Counted from the stretch's first letter, positions 46,085 through 58,164 are shown. The stretch: DNA of 64,000 nt from Macrotis lagotis (GCF_037893015.1 NC_133665.1:22330869-22394868), one strand, 5' to 3'. Program-made: numbers and translations. Notes: a model not told the origin generated them from the sequence alone.

Positions 46085-46770
46085 AGAATAACCCAAGGCC
46101 CTTCTTCTGGTATTTACCAGATAATTTAAGAGGCAGACTCTGGGAAGATTTATGCTTATAGTACTTGGAATGTATCCTGTTAAGTATTAATTTTCCCTTG
46201 CTTTTTTGTTTTTGTTTCCCTCCCCCTAAAACCAGCTGAGGCTTCTTCCTCTCCTTTATCCAACAATAACCCCAGAAATAAAGTATCAATCTGGGCCCAG
46301 ATGACCCCAGACTAATGTGCATTTTAGATAAGACCCTCTGTATCCTTGTTGTTAGTCAACCTTGAATAAATCAGGAAATATTCCACTTTCCTCCTCTCTT
46401 CCCCCCACCCTCAACCAATTACTGAGCTCCAAGGTTCCAAATCTGAAAGCAAAGGCAACAGATAACACCCTTGCTGCCCATTAATCAACAACTTGGAACC
46501 CTTTAAAAGGAGAGAACATCTTAAATGCATGGTAGAGATGGGACTTGTTTCTTATAAAAAGAGAAGACTGGGAATCCAACTTTGGGGCTGCCATATCATA
46601 CCCTCAATTTGGATGTAGAATTGGTAGACTGCAGCATCCTGCTCCCAAATCTACTTCTACATAAATTGGTTGTATAAATATTCCTTTAAAATCCTTTAAT
46701 ACTTATGGAAGTCTTGTGTGTGAGTCTTTTCCTTCTTCCCCAGTGCAGATACTGCCACATGATCACCCAT
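46085..46770 (+). other. Possible LTR-like sequence
   Basis: Two TATA-like elements (CTTTAAAAGGAG near 46500 and CTTATAAAAAGAGAAG near 46551) are followed by GTATAAATATTCC, a CTTGTGTGTGAGTCTTTTCC segment and a C-rich stretch, an order reminiscent of an LTR. TG/CA ends and a TSD were not found, so this is a weak call. Confidence 0.25.
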
Positions 46771-46844
46771 TTGGAGAGATCTTTGCTGCTCACCCAGAGA
46801 GTACTCAACTATGATCCCTAATTTAATAGTGTTATGTCTTCCAC

Positions 46845-47170
46845 CTCCATACTTTTCTTAGGCTGTCCCTCATGCCTGAAATACCCTTCCTCTTTACCTC
46901 TACTTCTTGGATTCCTTAGCTTCCATCAAGGCTGACCTTTAGTACTAGCCCGAATACAAGGATAGCATAGCCTGATTCCCCCTTTCATATACAATCAGTT
47001 AATACTGCCCCCTCAGTATTTCTGCAAATAATTTACCTTTCATACTTCTCATCCCTAAGAATGTAGAAGCTTTAAAAGTAAAAATAGTTTCTTGCTGTCT
47101 TTTTATCAGCACCCACAACAGTGCCTACATGTGGTAGGCATTATTTTATAAATGTTTGTTGATTAAACAA
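46845..47170 (+). mobile_element. L2 LINE 3' end
   Basis: CTCATGCCTGAAATACCC, TTCCTTAGCTTCCATCAAGG, ATCAGCACCCACAACAGTGC, AAATGTTTGTTGATTAA. Confidence 0.7.
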
Positions 47171-47221
47171 ATCTCTTTGCAAACCTTAAAGTACCATACA
47201 TGTCATTTATTATTATTATTA

Positions 47222-47525
47222 TATAGAATTAAAGCAATTTGGAGATTTTAGAGGTCACCTAATCCACCCTCTTTAAATGGCAGCCAGTGGATAGAATGTT
47301 GGACTAATGTCAGGAAGATAAATTTAAGTTTAAATCTTTCCTCAGAGACTGTGTGATGCTGGACAAGTTAATTAACCTCTATTGGCCTCAGTTTCATCAT
47401 CTACAAAATGAAGATGATAATAATAGAACCTAAATGAAGGAATATTGGGAGGACCAAATGAGAGAATATATGTAAAGTGATTTGTAGACTTTTACATTGG
47501 TATTAAAATGTAAGTTATTACTATT
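47222..47525 (+). mobile_element. CORE-SINE preceded by an L3 tip
   Basis: TTTTAGAGGTCACCTAATCC is the antisense CR1/L3 terminus. From 47280 a MIR-like SINE follows: CAGTGGATAGAATGTTGGAC, GATGCTGGACAAGTTAATTA, TCAGTTTCATCATCTAC. Confidence 0.65.
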
Positions 47526-48910
47526 TTTTTAGTCAAGGAATCAAAATTCAGCGAGGGGGGAAATGATTTGTCAAAGCTGATAGTACAATTTGCAGCCCTT
47601 CTCTACTTCCATAGCAGTTTTTTGGTAGCCTATCAGAAGTTTCTACAAGTTTCCCCACTGGAAGCTCCTGAATTAGAGGGTATCCAATGCTGATCTCAGT
47701 CATCCACTACGCACTGATGGGCAACAACTCAGCCATATAGTAAGGTTAAAAGCAGACTAGACAAGGTGATGTATGGAAGAAGAGGGGTGGGATTGGGAAT
47801 TCCTTATATTTCTTTTTTAGGAAATGCTTTTCTTATTAAAATTTCATTTACTTTTGCATCCTTCACAGAGGAACTTCACAGATGCCTACTCTGGCCATGG
47901 TAAACAACAAACAAGTCAATAAAACCATCTCAAAGACTTTAAAAAGTGAAATCAAATCCTGTACATCTGAGATACAAGTTGGATTTTCAATGAATAGTTT
48001 AAGGCTGTGGTTACCTGGCAATGTAACTTGCTCCACATAACACATTTTCAACAGTAGTTTTTATGTCAATTCAGCTTCCAAAAAAATAATTTTAAAAAGA
48101 TTTAAGTTGTGTACTTATATATTTTATCAGGCTTAGGAGCTTCACCTTCATAAATTTTAAAATGAATGCTAGCACCTGCAAATTGATCCTTTATCTGTTT
48201 TTCATTAAGGCTAACAAAAAGGATTGATAAGTAGGGTTTCACAGAAGTAATGGCAGGATTTATTTTTCAAAGGATGTCAACAGTTTGGTTACCTCCAAGC
48301 TATGGACTCACATTTTTATTTTCCTTGATTTTTCTGAGGCTCAAAACCAATACTCTAAGGCATTTTCAATTTATTACTTAAAAGAATGCATCCCTCTTCT
48401 GTGAGTTTCTGAAAACCTGAAAATTAATCAAACTCAGAGTATGTGGGCCTTTGGGCCAGAGGCTGGACTGCTTCTGTATACTCTGCTTGAGGTTAATGTG
48501 AAAAACCATCTGGTCCTCCCTGGCTTGCTTTGTCCCTCTCTAGGTTTGAGCAAGCCTGGCCCTTATCAAAGCTGGCAGTCAAGAGCTACTCTGCCCTGCT
48601 CATAAGTGACTTCTTTTATGTAGCCAGGGCCTCAGTCTGTCTGCTGATTCAGTATTCTACCTGTATTTGTGTTCACCTCCAGCCTTTTCCCTCCTTTTAG
48701 ACCCTCAGCCTAGCCAGCTGTTTGAGAAACTCATTGACCTTAGCGTTTTAATAGTTGAGAGCCTCCTGAATTCATAATCTCTCTAAGGAATCTTTTTTAG
48801 TGTTTTTCTTATGAGACATTCCCAACTCCTGAATCCAAGCTTTACTATGGGGAATAGACATTTCTTCTTCATCTTTTAGAATTCCAAGCTTCCTTCAAGG
48901 TACAGCTTCT
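47526..48910. other. Unassigned sequence
   Basis: About 1.4 kb with no gene, RNA or clear repeat. Possibly unique sequence. Confidence 0.45.
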
Positions 48911-48914
48911 TATA

Positions 48915-49505
48915 GTATATTTCATTAAATTCATATACCACAACTTGTCCAGCCATTGTGCCGAATTGATAGACATTTCCAATTCTTTAACAATAGAAAA
49001 TTAATATCTTTGTACATATAGGTAATTCCCCTTTTTAAAAAAAATCTCTGGGATTCAGAACCAGTAGTGGTATTGCTGGGTCAAAAAGTATGTAGTTTTA
49101 TAGTTCTGAATTGCTCTCCAGAATAGTTGGATCTGGGGGCCGCTAGGTGGCACAGTGGATAAAGCACTGGCCTTGGAGTCAGGAGTACCTGGGTTCAAAT
49201 CTGACCTCAGACACTTAATAATTACTTAGCCATGTGGCCTTGGGCAGCCCACTTAATCCCATTGCCTTGAAAAAATCTAACCCCCCCAACCCCCCCCCCC
49301 AAAAAAAAAAACAACAGAATAGTTGGATCCATTCACAACTTCATTAACAATGCAATTTTCCCACCTCCCCTCCAACATTTGTCATTTTCCATTTTTGTCA
49401 CAATAGGCAATCTAGTAAGTGTGATATGACACCTCAGAGTTATTTTAATTTGCATTTATCTAATCAATAGTGATTTAGAGCAATTTTTCATGTCTCCTGC
49501 TACTT
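48915..49505 (-). mobile_element. L1 ORF2 3' fragment, antisense, split by a SINE
   Basis: CATATACCACAACTTGTCC, GGTATTGCTGGGTCAAAAAG, TCTCCAGAATAGTTGGAT and, after the SINE, CCATTCACAACTTCATTAAC and TTTAATTTGCATTTATC run in the order of antisense L1. Confidence 0.85.
49134..49315 (+). mobile_element. tRNA-derived SINE inside L1
   Basis: TSD AGAATAGTTGGATC (49120-49133, 49316-49329). The tail contains C-rich runs (CCCCCCCAACCCCCCCCCCC) before the A run, unlike the other copies. Confidence 0.93.
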
Positions 49506-50235
49506 TGATAAGAAGGTTACAGTGTCAAAGGAAAACTGCAAAATGTCATACAAAAAAAAATCAATGCCAAAGCTCCTTTGGAATCAGTTCATTTTATTGT
49601 CAAAGCCCTAGTCGTTCATGCTCCATCTATTCATTGATGAAAGAGCTATAACAGAAGCAAGTACCTATCATTAGTTATCTTCCCAATTGGCAGAATTGAG
49701 AAAAATGGGAGAAGAGGAAAGAGTAATGTGATTTAGCACTAGATCCTGAGAAGTTTCTTAAGCCTTCAACCATCAGGACATGTGGTGACTCATGGAAGGG
49801 TATTTGTTTGAAGTTGGCATTGATTAATTCCTTGGACTTGTACCCCCACTTCCTAGCACAGAGCCTGGTACATTATAATTGCTTTTTGTTTGATTTTAAA
49901 AAATACCACATTTTATTTATACTTAAAAACAAAAACAAAAAACTAGTCATTTCCTGATTTGCCATTGAATCCTTCCCTCAGAACAAAGAAAACTGTTTAG
50001 GCAAAACCAAATAACAAATCTATTGTATTCGAAAATCCATCTGGTCCTGGAGTTCTTTCCTTTGGGAATTCATTTATGGTTTGTTCTTGTTCCCTTCTCT
50101 TCTCTAATATAGCAAACCCTCACTACCTCACATCTAGACTATTGCCTTGGTCTTCTGACTGGCCTCTCTGATTCAAGTTTGTCTCCACTCCAGCTACCAA
50201 GGTATCCTTCTAAAGTACAGATTGTGGCTGTTTTC
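49506..50235. other. Mostly unassigned with L2-like bits
   Basis: L2-like tails at about 49845-49895 (CTAGCACAGAGCCTGGTAC) and 50105-50225 (pyrimidine-rich L2 body). No gene. Confidence 0.45.
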
Positions 50236-50470
50236 CTTCATTCTCAAAGAGGACTAGGCCATCAGGATTGTGATGCCATGATATGCAAGTGAATTGAATT
50301 TAAGTGAGAAAGAGCTGTGCAGTCTGGTAGCCATCTGGGTCCAGGGGCCATATATAGATCAGGTTGGATGCAATGGGAGACTAGACCTTTCTAAAGGTTC
50401 TTTAACAGCTCTCTGTTTGACTGAGGCAATGCCCATTCAGTGAAAAAGATAGAAGAAACGAGACAATGGC
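50236..50470 (-). mobile_element. RTE-tailed SINE/RTE 3' end, antisense
   Basis: TTCTCAAAGAGGACTAGGCC, GTGATGCCATGATATGCAAG and CATCTGGGTCCAGGGG match copies at 50786 and 57800. The terminus is the reverse of the RTE 3' end seen at 61081-61110 (TTGTCCTCTTTGAGAAT). Confidence 0.65.
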
Positions 50471-50479
50471 CTTTTTATC

Positions 50480-50785
50480 CTAGACCAAAAGGAAAAAAAA
50501 TCAATCTGGGAGGGGAAACCCTCAGGGTTTCTGGCCAAAATAGAAACAATTACTATTTACATTCACTCTTAGCCAATCAGCACCACCACCCGCCTTGGCC
50601 TGCAGTCTATTCTTGACCAATCAATAAGAGCCAGAATTATTTCAGGCCTGTAAACCCCAAGATATCTTGTCAGGTTTCTGGGATCAATATTTACATTCCT
50701 TTGGGTAGGGAACCTACAGCCAAGGGTAAGGCAAGTTGGGGGTGGGGCAAGTTGCCCAACTGGGCAGTTCCTGCTACTAACATAA
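50480..50785 (+). other. Possible LTR-like segment with CCAAT box
   Basis: Contains AGCCAATCAG (50572-50581), a strong CCAAT-box consensus, and GACCAATCAA (about 50615). A related segment of about 90 bp recurs at 52975-53065 (AAAATAGAAA...TTTACATT...CAATCAG...CTTGGCCTG), so it belongs to a repeat family. Ends are not defined. Confidence 0.35.
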
Positions 50786-51000
50786 GTTCTTGCTTGTCCT
50801 TTGTTTTCCAAGAGGACCATGACATGGAGGATGTGATTTCAACATATGCAAGTGATTTGAAATTAAGTGAAGGAAGGCTGAGCAAAGTCACCAGCCTTAC
50901 TTTCCTCCTCTGGAGTCATCTGGGTCCAATGATCAGATGTGGATCAGGACCACTGGAGTTGGTCCAGGGTGCAGTGGAAGATCTTTTTATGCTAAGATCT
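50786..51000 (-). mobile_element. RTE-tailed SINE, antisense, most complete copy
   Basis: TTGTCCTTTGTTTTCCAAGA, GACCATGACATGGAGGATGT, GCAAAGTCACCAGCCTTACT, CATCTGGGTCCAATGATCAG. The 121-codon frame overlapping it is incidental. Confidence 0.7.
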
Positions 51001-51239
51001 TTTCTAGCCCTCATGATCGTACATAAAACTGCAACTCTACTATGTTCACCTTACTTTTCCTTTTAAATATACAACAAAGTTATCATGTAAATTCCTTTTT
51101 ATCATAGTAAATAAGTCATTTTGATTATTATAAATAGGTTAACTACTAAGGACATATAAAGGAAAACACTCTATATCCCAAGAAAGAACCAATAAATAGA
51201 AGTATATTTAAAGTGATTTATATACATAAACACATGCAT

Positions 51240-51420
51240 AGATATATAAACATACTCTAGGGTAAGGGAGGGAAGAAAAAAGGAAGAGATTTACATGATG
51301 ACTTTACTATATTAGAGTTGTATATAATAGATTTGGAGTTTCATGTGCAATCTTTTTTTATTAATGGAAATCCTTATTTTATTCCATAAATTAAAAATTA
51401 AAAAAAACTAAAACAAAAGA
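51240..51420 (+). mobile_element. L1 3' UTR fragment, sense
   Basis: GTATATAATAGATTTGGAGT, TTCATGTGCAATC, ATTTTATTCCATAAATTAAA then an A-rich end. Confidence 0.65.
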
Positions 51421-51519
51421 CTTTGTTTGATGACTTTTAAATCACTTCATCACCTGCTTCACCACCCCATGCCCCATATTTCCAGTTTTTTCCTACTTAT
51501 TCCCCTGGGAGTACTTGAT

Positions 51520-52045
51520 GATCCAATGGCATTGGACTTCTTGCTCTTCCTTGTACAAATAATGCTATCATCCTATTTCTATTTTTAAATTGGCTTTTCC
51601 CAAGCCTAGAGTGCTCTTTCTTCTTCATGTTTTGGCTTCCCTCATTTCCCTCAAATTTCAGTTCAAATTCTATCTTCTCCAAATAATCTTTCCTGGTTCC
51701 TATCAGCACTAGTGTCTTATTGCTGACATTACCTCCAATTGTATCTTGTATGTACCTAGTTTTTTGAATATTTTATCCCCTATTTAGAGCTCCTCAAAGA
51801 CAGGAACTATATATTTTCTTTTTTTTATTTTTCTTTTTTATTTTTTGGCAGGGCAATGGGGTTAAATGACTTGCCCAAGGCCACACAGCTAGATAATTAT
51901 TAAGTGTCTGAGGCCTGATTTGAACTCAGATCCTCCTGACTCTACAGTTAGTGCTCTATCCACTTTGCCACCTAGCTGCCCCTATGTTTTTGCTTTTATT
52001 TCTATTCCCAGCCAATAGCAAATACATAATAAATCCTTGTTGACT
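51520..52045 (+). mobile_element. L2 LINE 3' end split by a SINE
   Basis: TTTCCCAAGCCTAGAGTGC, GAGCTCCTCAAAGACAGGAA before the SINE, and GCCAATAGCAAATACATAAT, AAATCCTTGTTGAC after it. Confidence 0.7.
51826..51981 (-). mobile_element. tRNA-derived SINE, antisense, inside L2
   Basis: GGCAATGGGGTTAAATGACT, CACACAGCTAGATAATTATT, TTTGCCACCTAGCTGCCCC. The TSD is unclear (TATATTTTC versus TATGTTTTT). Confidence 0.88.
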
Positions 52046-52689
52046 TTTTGCCTGACATTCAGGTCCAGTAGTTCCCCACCTCATTAAGAGGAGATAAATG
52101 TGTTTCAGCAGTTTACAGGATAGTTTTGATTGAATTACTGTTAAACAAGGCCAACAAGGGATGCCTACTCAGATTTGATTATAGTCATTTTCTACTTTGT
52201 GGATATTCTAAGAATGATCTGCATTATAGTTTTCAGTGAAAACTGATTTGAGGTCCTCAGTCTCCTAGTGGTTATAAATGCTACTAGATGAAAATATTAA
52301 CCTTTCTGGAAGGTTAAATAATTGTAACATGTATCACATACTAGAAAATATAAAAAAAAGCAATGTTCAAAACAAAGATGAAAGGAATAATTGAGTTTAG
52401 ACATACTATTTCTATGCTTTTTTAGCCTTTAGAATTGGATGAGATTGAACATAAGTAGGAAGGAAAGAAAGAAGTGGGAGCAATAATTCCATCTTTCTTT
52501 CCTTCCTTTGTTACAAACATTTATTACTATCTACTCACTCATATTTTAGAAATAGAAATAAAACCCTCATAACAACTATGTATAGCCTGGCAAAAACAAC
52601 ATTGGTCGTGTTCAAAAGTATATGTCACCTTCTTTCTTTCAAGTTAATCACCTCTGGCCAAAGATAAGTAATTTGCTTCATTTTTAATC
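52046..52689. other. Unassigned sequence
   Basis: No gene or clear repeat. Confidence 0.45.
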
Positions 52690-52960
52690 TTCTGACTCAG
52701 TTTACTATTACATTGATCAGTGTTCTGAAATGTTTCAATGCTGTTTTCTCTACAATAATATTCTATAATAAAAAATTATTCTTGTTCTGTTCACTTCACT
52801 CATTAAAAATTCAAACATATCTTCCTACTTTTCTCTGAAATTGTCCATTTTTTCACTTCTTATGGCACAAGAGTAATCCATTACATTCAGATACCATTAT
52901 TTGTTCAGTTACTTTTTGTCACCACAAAGAGTTGTTCTAAACTTCTTTGTACTCAGTTTA
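52690..52960 (-). mobile_element. L1 3' fragment, antisense
   Basis: TGTTCTGTTCACTTCACTC, GGCACAAGAGTAATCCATTA, GTCACCACAAAGAGTTGTTC: diverged antisense L1 of the subfamily also at 5996. Confidence 0.6.
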
Positions 52961-52969
52961 CTGTTACAT

Positions 52970-53070
52970 TACAAAATAGAAATGATTGCTATTTACATTT
53001 ACTCAGTCAATCAGAACCCATACAATGGTCAAGTGGGGCTTGGCCTGGAATCTATTCTTTGATCTCTTTG
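52970..53070 (+). other. Second copy of the CCAAT-bearing repeat
   Basis: Matches 50535-50625 in several blocks (AAATAGAAA, CTATTTACATT, CAATCAG, CTTGGCCTG, TCTATTCTT). Confidence 0.4.
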
Positions 53071-53110
53071 GGGGTGTAGAATTAGTAATGGTAACATTGA
53101 GTCAAAGGGT

Positions 53111-53884
53111 GGATCAATAGTTTGTAGTGAGTCTTTGTGTTTCCAAACTTTGAGAGTCTTTGATTATAAGGGGTTCCTTGACCAAAACAAGGAAGGAAAT
53201 CTGGCACTGGATGTATGTTGAATTTGGCTTTGCTTTCCTGTCAATTGTTTCATTTCAAACTGATCAAGTCACATTGCTTGTCATATCTAAACCAGACAGG
53301 ATCTCACATCTGGTCATTCTTCCTACTTAGTGTTTGTGAATGTGAGGGTATATATGCTTCTTATTCATGGTTGTTGACACTGGAAAAGATTCTGGTTATT
53401 ATAAAGGATAGACTTAGGACTTTGTCTTTCACTGTTAAAACACAAGGTCAGTTTAACAGTCTTAATCCTGGCAAGCTTGTGTTATTTTTTTTTTTTTAAT
53501 CTATTAGTATCTTAAAGTGCTCTGTAAGATTTACTTCAAATGCAATCCTTTCCAACCAGCCTGGAAATGTAGCCATCTCTGAGATGTGTAATGGGATGGC
53601 ATTGGCAGCCAGTTAAAGCTTCACAGCTCCATTTCACTGGTCTGCTAAGAAATGAAAGAGGCCATATTCAATCAAAGGGCAGGGAAATATTTCCAGGAAG
53701 CTAATCATTCTGTAATATTAGCACCTGCCAATCCAGAGAATACTTCTCACACATGAACAAATAAGGGAGATATGCATCAAGTTACCTCTAAGGTCACTTT
53801 CATCTCTAAATTCAGCATTATTACATATTACTTCATAGGGTGAGGCAAGAAGAGTACATAGTAAACTTTAAAGTCCTATATAAA
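53111..53884. other. Repeat-poor stretch
   Basis: No gene. 53500-53760 has no recognisable repeat. Confidence 0.4.
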
Positions 53885-54480
53885 TGTTCATTTATTCATT
53901 CAGCAAACATCTACTGAACATTTTCTCTGTGTACTATACTATGTTGAGTGTTGGGGAGAAATTCCAAGTTTTAGATAAGGTACAGTCTATGCTCTTATGG
54001 AACTTATGATCTAAGAAGAACAAACACAGATGACTATAATATAAAAGATCACATTATAAGTGTATTGAAGAATTGCCAAAGAAAATGCTTTATAGAGGTC
54101 TAAGGGGGAAGGTTGATAATGAGTCAAAAATCAGAGAAGATAGGGAGGAAATAGCATTTTGGCAGTCTTTAAATAATAGAAATGCAATCAGCAAAGAGGG
54201 TGAAGAGGGCATTCATGTATGGGAAACAGAGTAAACAGAGGCACAGAAGTAGGTTCATGAAGTATAGATATAGTCAAGAAATTCTGCTGTTCTAATTGCA
54301 TTCAAATATAGAATGCCTAGAGGAGAATAAATTTGAAAAACTGGTCCTGAATTGTGAAGAAATATGAATGTAAGCCAGAAAAGCTTAAAGTTTATATTTT
54401 ACTGGCAAGAGGGAGCTGTTGAAAATTGCTGCCCAGTGGAATGACTTGAATAGACCTATGTTATAAATGAATGAAAAGAA
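53885..54480 (+). mobile_element. Ancient therian interspersed repeat, longest copy
   Basis: TTATTCATTCAGCAAACATC, GGAACTTATGATCTAAGAAG, later GGGAAACAGAGTAAACAGAG and GGCAAGAGGGAGCTGTTGAA. Same family as 25530. Confidence 0.6.
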
Positions 54481-55019
54481 AAATCTGCTAGAGTGAGAGA
54501 AAATTGTACATTTTATTCATGAATCTTGCAAGATACACCTTACAAGGTACAAATACTTCACCTAGGCGTGAAGCACGAATTAGTTTTCAAAATCAGGTAA
54601 TTTATGGTCTTCAGAAACTCCCCTCCCTCTTGGATATTCATAGGCTCTCAGAGTTTGAGTTACAATCTAAGAGGTTCACCCATTCCATGACATGCCCCTA
54701 ATTTGATGCCCCCCACATCATAGGATGCATGATATGCTAAAGAATCCCAATTGTCACAGGGGGGTGTGTGGGTTAATATTTAATTACCTTAATTGCACAA
54801 ACTCAATAGCATTAGGTCAAGATCTCTAGGTCACTCTTGACTGGTTGAGAACCAGGTTGGGGTTTGGTATCCCTGGAATGGGATTAGGAAAACTCTTCTA
54901 GTCTTGTGATTGGCTGGGCTAGTCCCCCTTTGTAATGGATTCCCTGAGGGCTCTCCTCCACACCCTGTGAAGAACAACACCCTACATTTCTCACAACCTA
55001 CATATGGAAGAAATTATTC
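54481..55019. other. Unassigned sequence
   Basis: No gene or clear repeat. GTGATTGGCTGGGC and a purine/pyrimidine mix are the only notable features. Confidence 0.4.
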
Positions 55020-55220
55020 TGTCAATCAATCAATAAGCATTTATTCAACACCTATAATGAGCTAGGCACTAAACTAGCTCCATGCATACAAGCAGACTGA
55101 ATAAAATGATTCCTACTTTCAGGGAGTTTACATCCTAAAGAAGATAACAAATACATATGTAAAAATTAATAAATACAAAGAAAGTTGTTAAAATGCAAGA
55201 TAGTTTGGAAGGGAAGATAC
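55020..55220 (+). mobile_element. Ancient therian repeat, 5' part
   Basis: ATCAATCAATAAGCATTTAT, CAACACCTATAATGAGCTAG, GGGAGTTTACATCCTAAAG. Confidence 0.6.
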
Positions 55221-55329
55221 TACTGCCAATAATAGCTGACATTTATATATCTCTACTCATTTCTTAATATGTGATGATAGAAAAAGGGATCATATTTGAG
55301 AAATCTTGTGAAAGTAGAAACAGCAAATG

Positions 55330-55530
55330 TTTCTCATGTGGGAGGAACTGGATTAAATGCTTTATAATTCTTATCTCATTTGATCCTCACAGCAACCCCT
55401 TTACAATTGAGTAAACTGAGGCAAATAGAGGTTAAATCACTTAACCAGGGTCACCCAGATAATATATATATCTGGGACTGGATTTGAACTCATGTCTTCC
55501 TGAATCCAGGTCAGGTTTTATATACTATAC
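55330..55530 (-). mobile_element. CORE-SINE, antisense
   Basis: CTCATTTGATCCTCACAGCA, GAGTAAACTGAGGCAAATAG, TCACCCAGATAATATATATA, GGATTTGAACTCATGTCTTC. Confidence 0.75.
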
Positions 55531-55635
55531 TATATTATCAAATGGAAGGAATTAGGAAAGGTTTCATACAGAAAATGACACTTGAGCTGTATCTGAAAGG
55601 AAAAGGGGGGCTTTTGAGGCCGAAGTATAGAAGGA

Positions 55636-55862
55636 GTAGAGCAGCTAGGTAGCACAGTATACCAGGTCTGGAGTCAGGAAAACTACTCTTCCTGAGTTCA
55701 AATCTGGCCTTAGACCCTCACTAGCTGTGTGATCCTGAACAAGTCACTTAATCCTGTTTGACTCAGTTTCCTGAGTCAAAATGGTTGTAGAAGGAAATGG
55801 CAAACCATTCCAGTATCTTTGCCAAGAAAATCATCAATGGGGTCACAAATAATGACAGCAAA
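55636..55862 (+). mobile_element. MAR1 CORE-SINE
   Basis: GAGCAGCTAGGTAGCACAGT, GAGTTCAAATCTGGCC, CTGTGTGATCCTGAACAAGT, GAAATGGCAAACCATTCCAG, AATGGGGTCACAAATAATGA. Confidence 0.88.
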
Positions 55863-57060
55863 GGTAAAGGAGAAATAGACTTAAGGGACATGATAATGAG
55901 CCTAATTTTGGACATGTGCTGAACTACTTTGTAAATTTTATTTTCCCACCCTGGGTATGACATCTCAAACTTGATCTGAATATCCTAGTGGCAAATTATT
56001 TGTTCCTTTACCAAGGATGATGCATTTGGCTTGCCATACTGCAGGCTGACTGCTCATAGCTTCTTCCCTTGGCAAATAGTGCTGAACCCTTTGAGAGAGC
56101 TGTGCTGATGACAGCCTCACACCCAATACAGATGATTTGCAGGAAGGAGGAGGAGGATGTTCATTTTTCCCTCAGTGTCCTACTGCCAGACACTGGCCTG
56201 GGACTGACCCTTGAGGTACAGTGGAGATGAGCTATACAAGAGTGGGATAGTGCCCAGGGAAATCAGGGACATAAATGAACAGCCTCAAGCCTGTGCATTG
56301 GCTGGAAATACAATGAGAATGTGATGGACACACAAGTAGACAGGGGACTTTGTGGTTTTCCAAGCAACAAATGGCTGACTGCTTTGTGCCCACCCTGTAA
56401 TAAGGCTGGACTCACTCACCTTTGAACCAAATGATAATTTTTGAAGCCTGGAGTGACATGGCTGATTAGCAGGAGAATAATTTCATCCTCACCCAGAGAC
56501 TTAGAAATAGTAGGAAAATCTTTCAACTATATGGGAGATAATTCAAAGGAAACGCTTAGCATCCTATTGCATGTGTAGAGGCCACTAAAATGATTATCTT
56601 TTAATATATAATAAGGGAAACAAGGAGGAGGAAAACCAAGATAGTCATTGTGAATTTCATAGAGGTCATAGATCCAAAAGAGATCTTATAGATATAGAAC
56701 AGTTTCTTCATTTTACAAATGAACAGTCCAAGGTCACACAGTTAACACCTTGGACTAAAATTCATTTCTTCAGACCTTTAATCTGCTATTACTTCCATAT
56801 GTAGTTTTGTCTGTAAACATCACTTTCTTAATGGATTTGAGAGCTATTTGGAATTAACTTATTGTGAGAATCTTAGAAATACAATCTTTCTTGTCATTGT
56901 AATACCTTGAGCCTATTTGCACACACAAAGAATTGAAGAAATTTCCAAGATAATTTGGGCCCTAAAAATATCAGACTGTCAAAGAACAAGTGGCATAATC
57001 TCAGAGCCCAGCTGGTCATGGATACCTCTTCTATTCTCCTGGAAATCAAGTTGGCCATTT
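55863..57060. other. Mostly unassigned sequence
   Basis: Only a short antisense MIR-like fragment is seen at about 56670-56770 (CATTTTACAAATGAACAGTC, CAAGGTCACACAGTTAAC). No gene. Confidence 0.45.
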
Positions 57061-57064
57061 CTCT

Positions 57065-57190
57065 ATTTGGTTTATATTTCTGTGACCTGGCTGTTTACCT
57101 TGGGCAAATCACCTAACATCTCTGTGTCTTTTTAAGTCTCTCAACAACCTTGTGAGCAAGTTTGCAAGACTAGAAAATCTGCAAGGTCTT
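57065..57190 (+). mobile_element. MIR fragment
   Basis: TACCTTGGGCAAATCACCTA, ACATCTCTGTGTC and CAACAACCTTGTGAGC. Confidence 0.65.
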
Positions 57191-57404
57191 TCCCAGTCAC
57201 CCAAATATGATCCCATGATATGTTCTGTATGTTTATTTTATTTCATCTCTTTCCCCATACATGTAAGTAAAAGCATTTCTGAAAACTGAAACCTCTACAT
57301 CAGGAAGAAGCAGAAATATTCTACTTACCTTAAACACTTAACTTGATTAGAATATTTCTACTGGAAGTGTTGGAATGGGAATCAGGGCTTCCCAAGGAAG
57401 AATT

Positions 57405-57645
57405 GATGACATTTAAAGAGACACAAAGGCCTGCAGTCAGAAAACTCATCTTGAATTCAAATCTAGTCTGAGATACTTACTAGCTGTGTGACCCTGGGCA
57501 ATTCACTTAACTTTTGTTTGACTCTATTTCATCATCTGTAAAATGAGATGGAGAAAGAAATGGCAAACCACTCCAGTGTCTGAAGAAAGAAAACCACAAA
57601 TTGAGTCACAGAGAGTCAGACAAGACTGAAAAGACTAAGCAGCAA
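57405..57645 (+). mobile_element. MAR1 CORE-SINE
   Basis: TTGAATTCAAATCTAGTC, GCTGTGTGACCCTGGGCAAT, GAAATGGCAAACCACTCCAG, GAGTCAGACAAGACTGAAAA. Confidence 0.85.
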
Positions 57646-57755
57646 CAAAAATAGAAGATATAAAAGGACTACCCATAGTAACTCTAGATTGCAGGTACTT
57701 CAGAGAAATCTAGTAATTAGACACCTCAGGTGAGAATGGCCTGCAGTCTATCTTC

Positions 57756-57756
<1 letters not shown>

Positions 57757-57799
<43 letters not shown>
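57757..57799. repeat. (GAT)n microsatellite
   Basis: About 14 GAT units. It abuts the 3' terminus of an antisense RTE-tailed element, where A/T-rich or simple tails commonly expand. Confidence 0.97.
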
Positions 57800-57935
57800 T
57801 TTATCCTTTGTTCTTGAAGAAGACCATGATGTCAGGGAGGTGATATAAAAAGCAAGTGAATTGAATTTGAGTGAGGGGATGCTGTACTAAATCATCAGTC
57901 TCACTTTCTCATCTGGAGTCTATCTTCTAGATTAG
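57800..57935 (-). mobile_element. RTE-tailed SINE, antisense
   Basis: ATCCTTTGTTCTTGAAGAAG, ACCATGATGTCAGGGAGG, AGCAAGTGAATTGAATTTGA. Confidence 0.7.
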
Positions 57936-57949
57936 TAGCATCAAACTCT

Positions 57950-58145
57950 AATGGAAAGAGGACTAAACGATACACAAAGATCCTTACTGGCTGCATATTG
58001 ACATTAAAAAATCCCACATATTAACATTATCTATATTTTATTGTATTTTTATTTATTTTCTTATATATTTCCAAATTATATTTTAATCTGATTCAAGTTG
58101 CACTTGAAGTGTTGCTGGTAGCAGTGGGGCTGAAGTCCCACAGAA
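57950..58145 (+). mobile_element. hAT-like (Charlie-type) short element
   Basis: Starts with TAGTAGCATCAAACTC, close to the CAGTGGTGTCAAACTC-type hAT terminal repeat, then CACATATTAACATTATCTAT and TCTGATTCAAGTTGCACTTG. The family is recognised from memory; the right terminal repeat is degraded. Confidence 0.5.
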
Positions 58146-58164
58146 TATTTTTATTCAATTTAGG

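Noticed and set aside
50701..51066. 121-codon plus-strand frame
   Set aside because: Runs through the possible LTR-like segment and an antisense RTE-tailed element. No motif.
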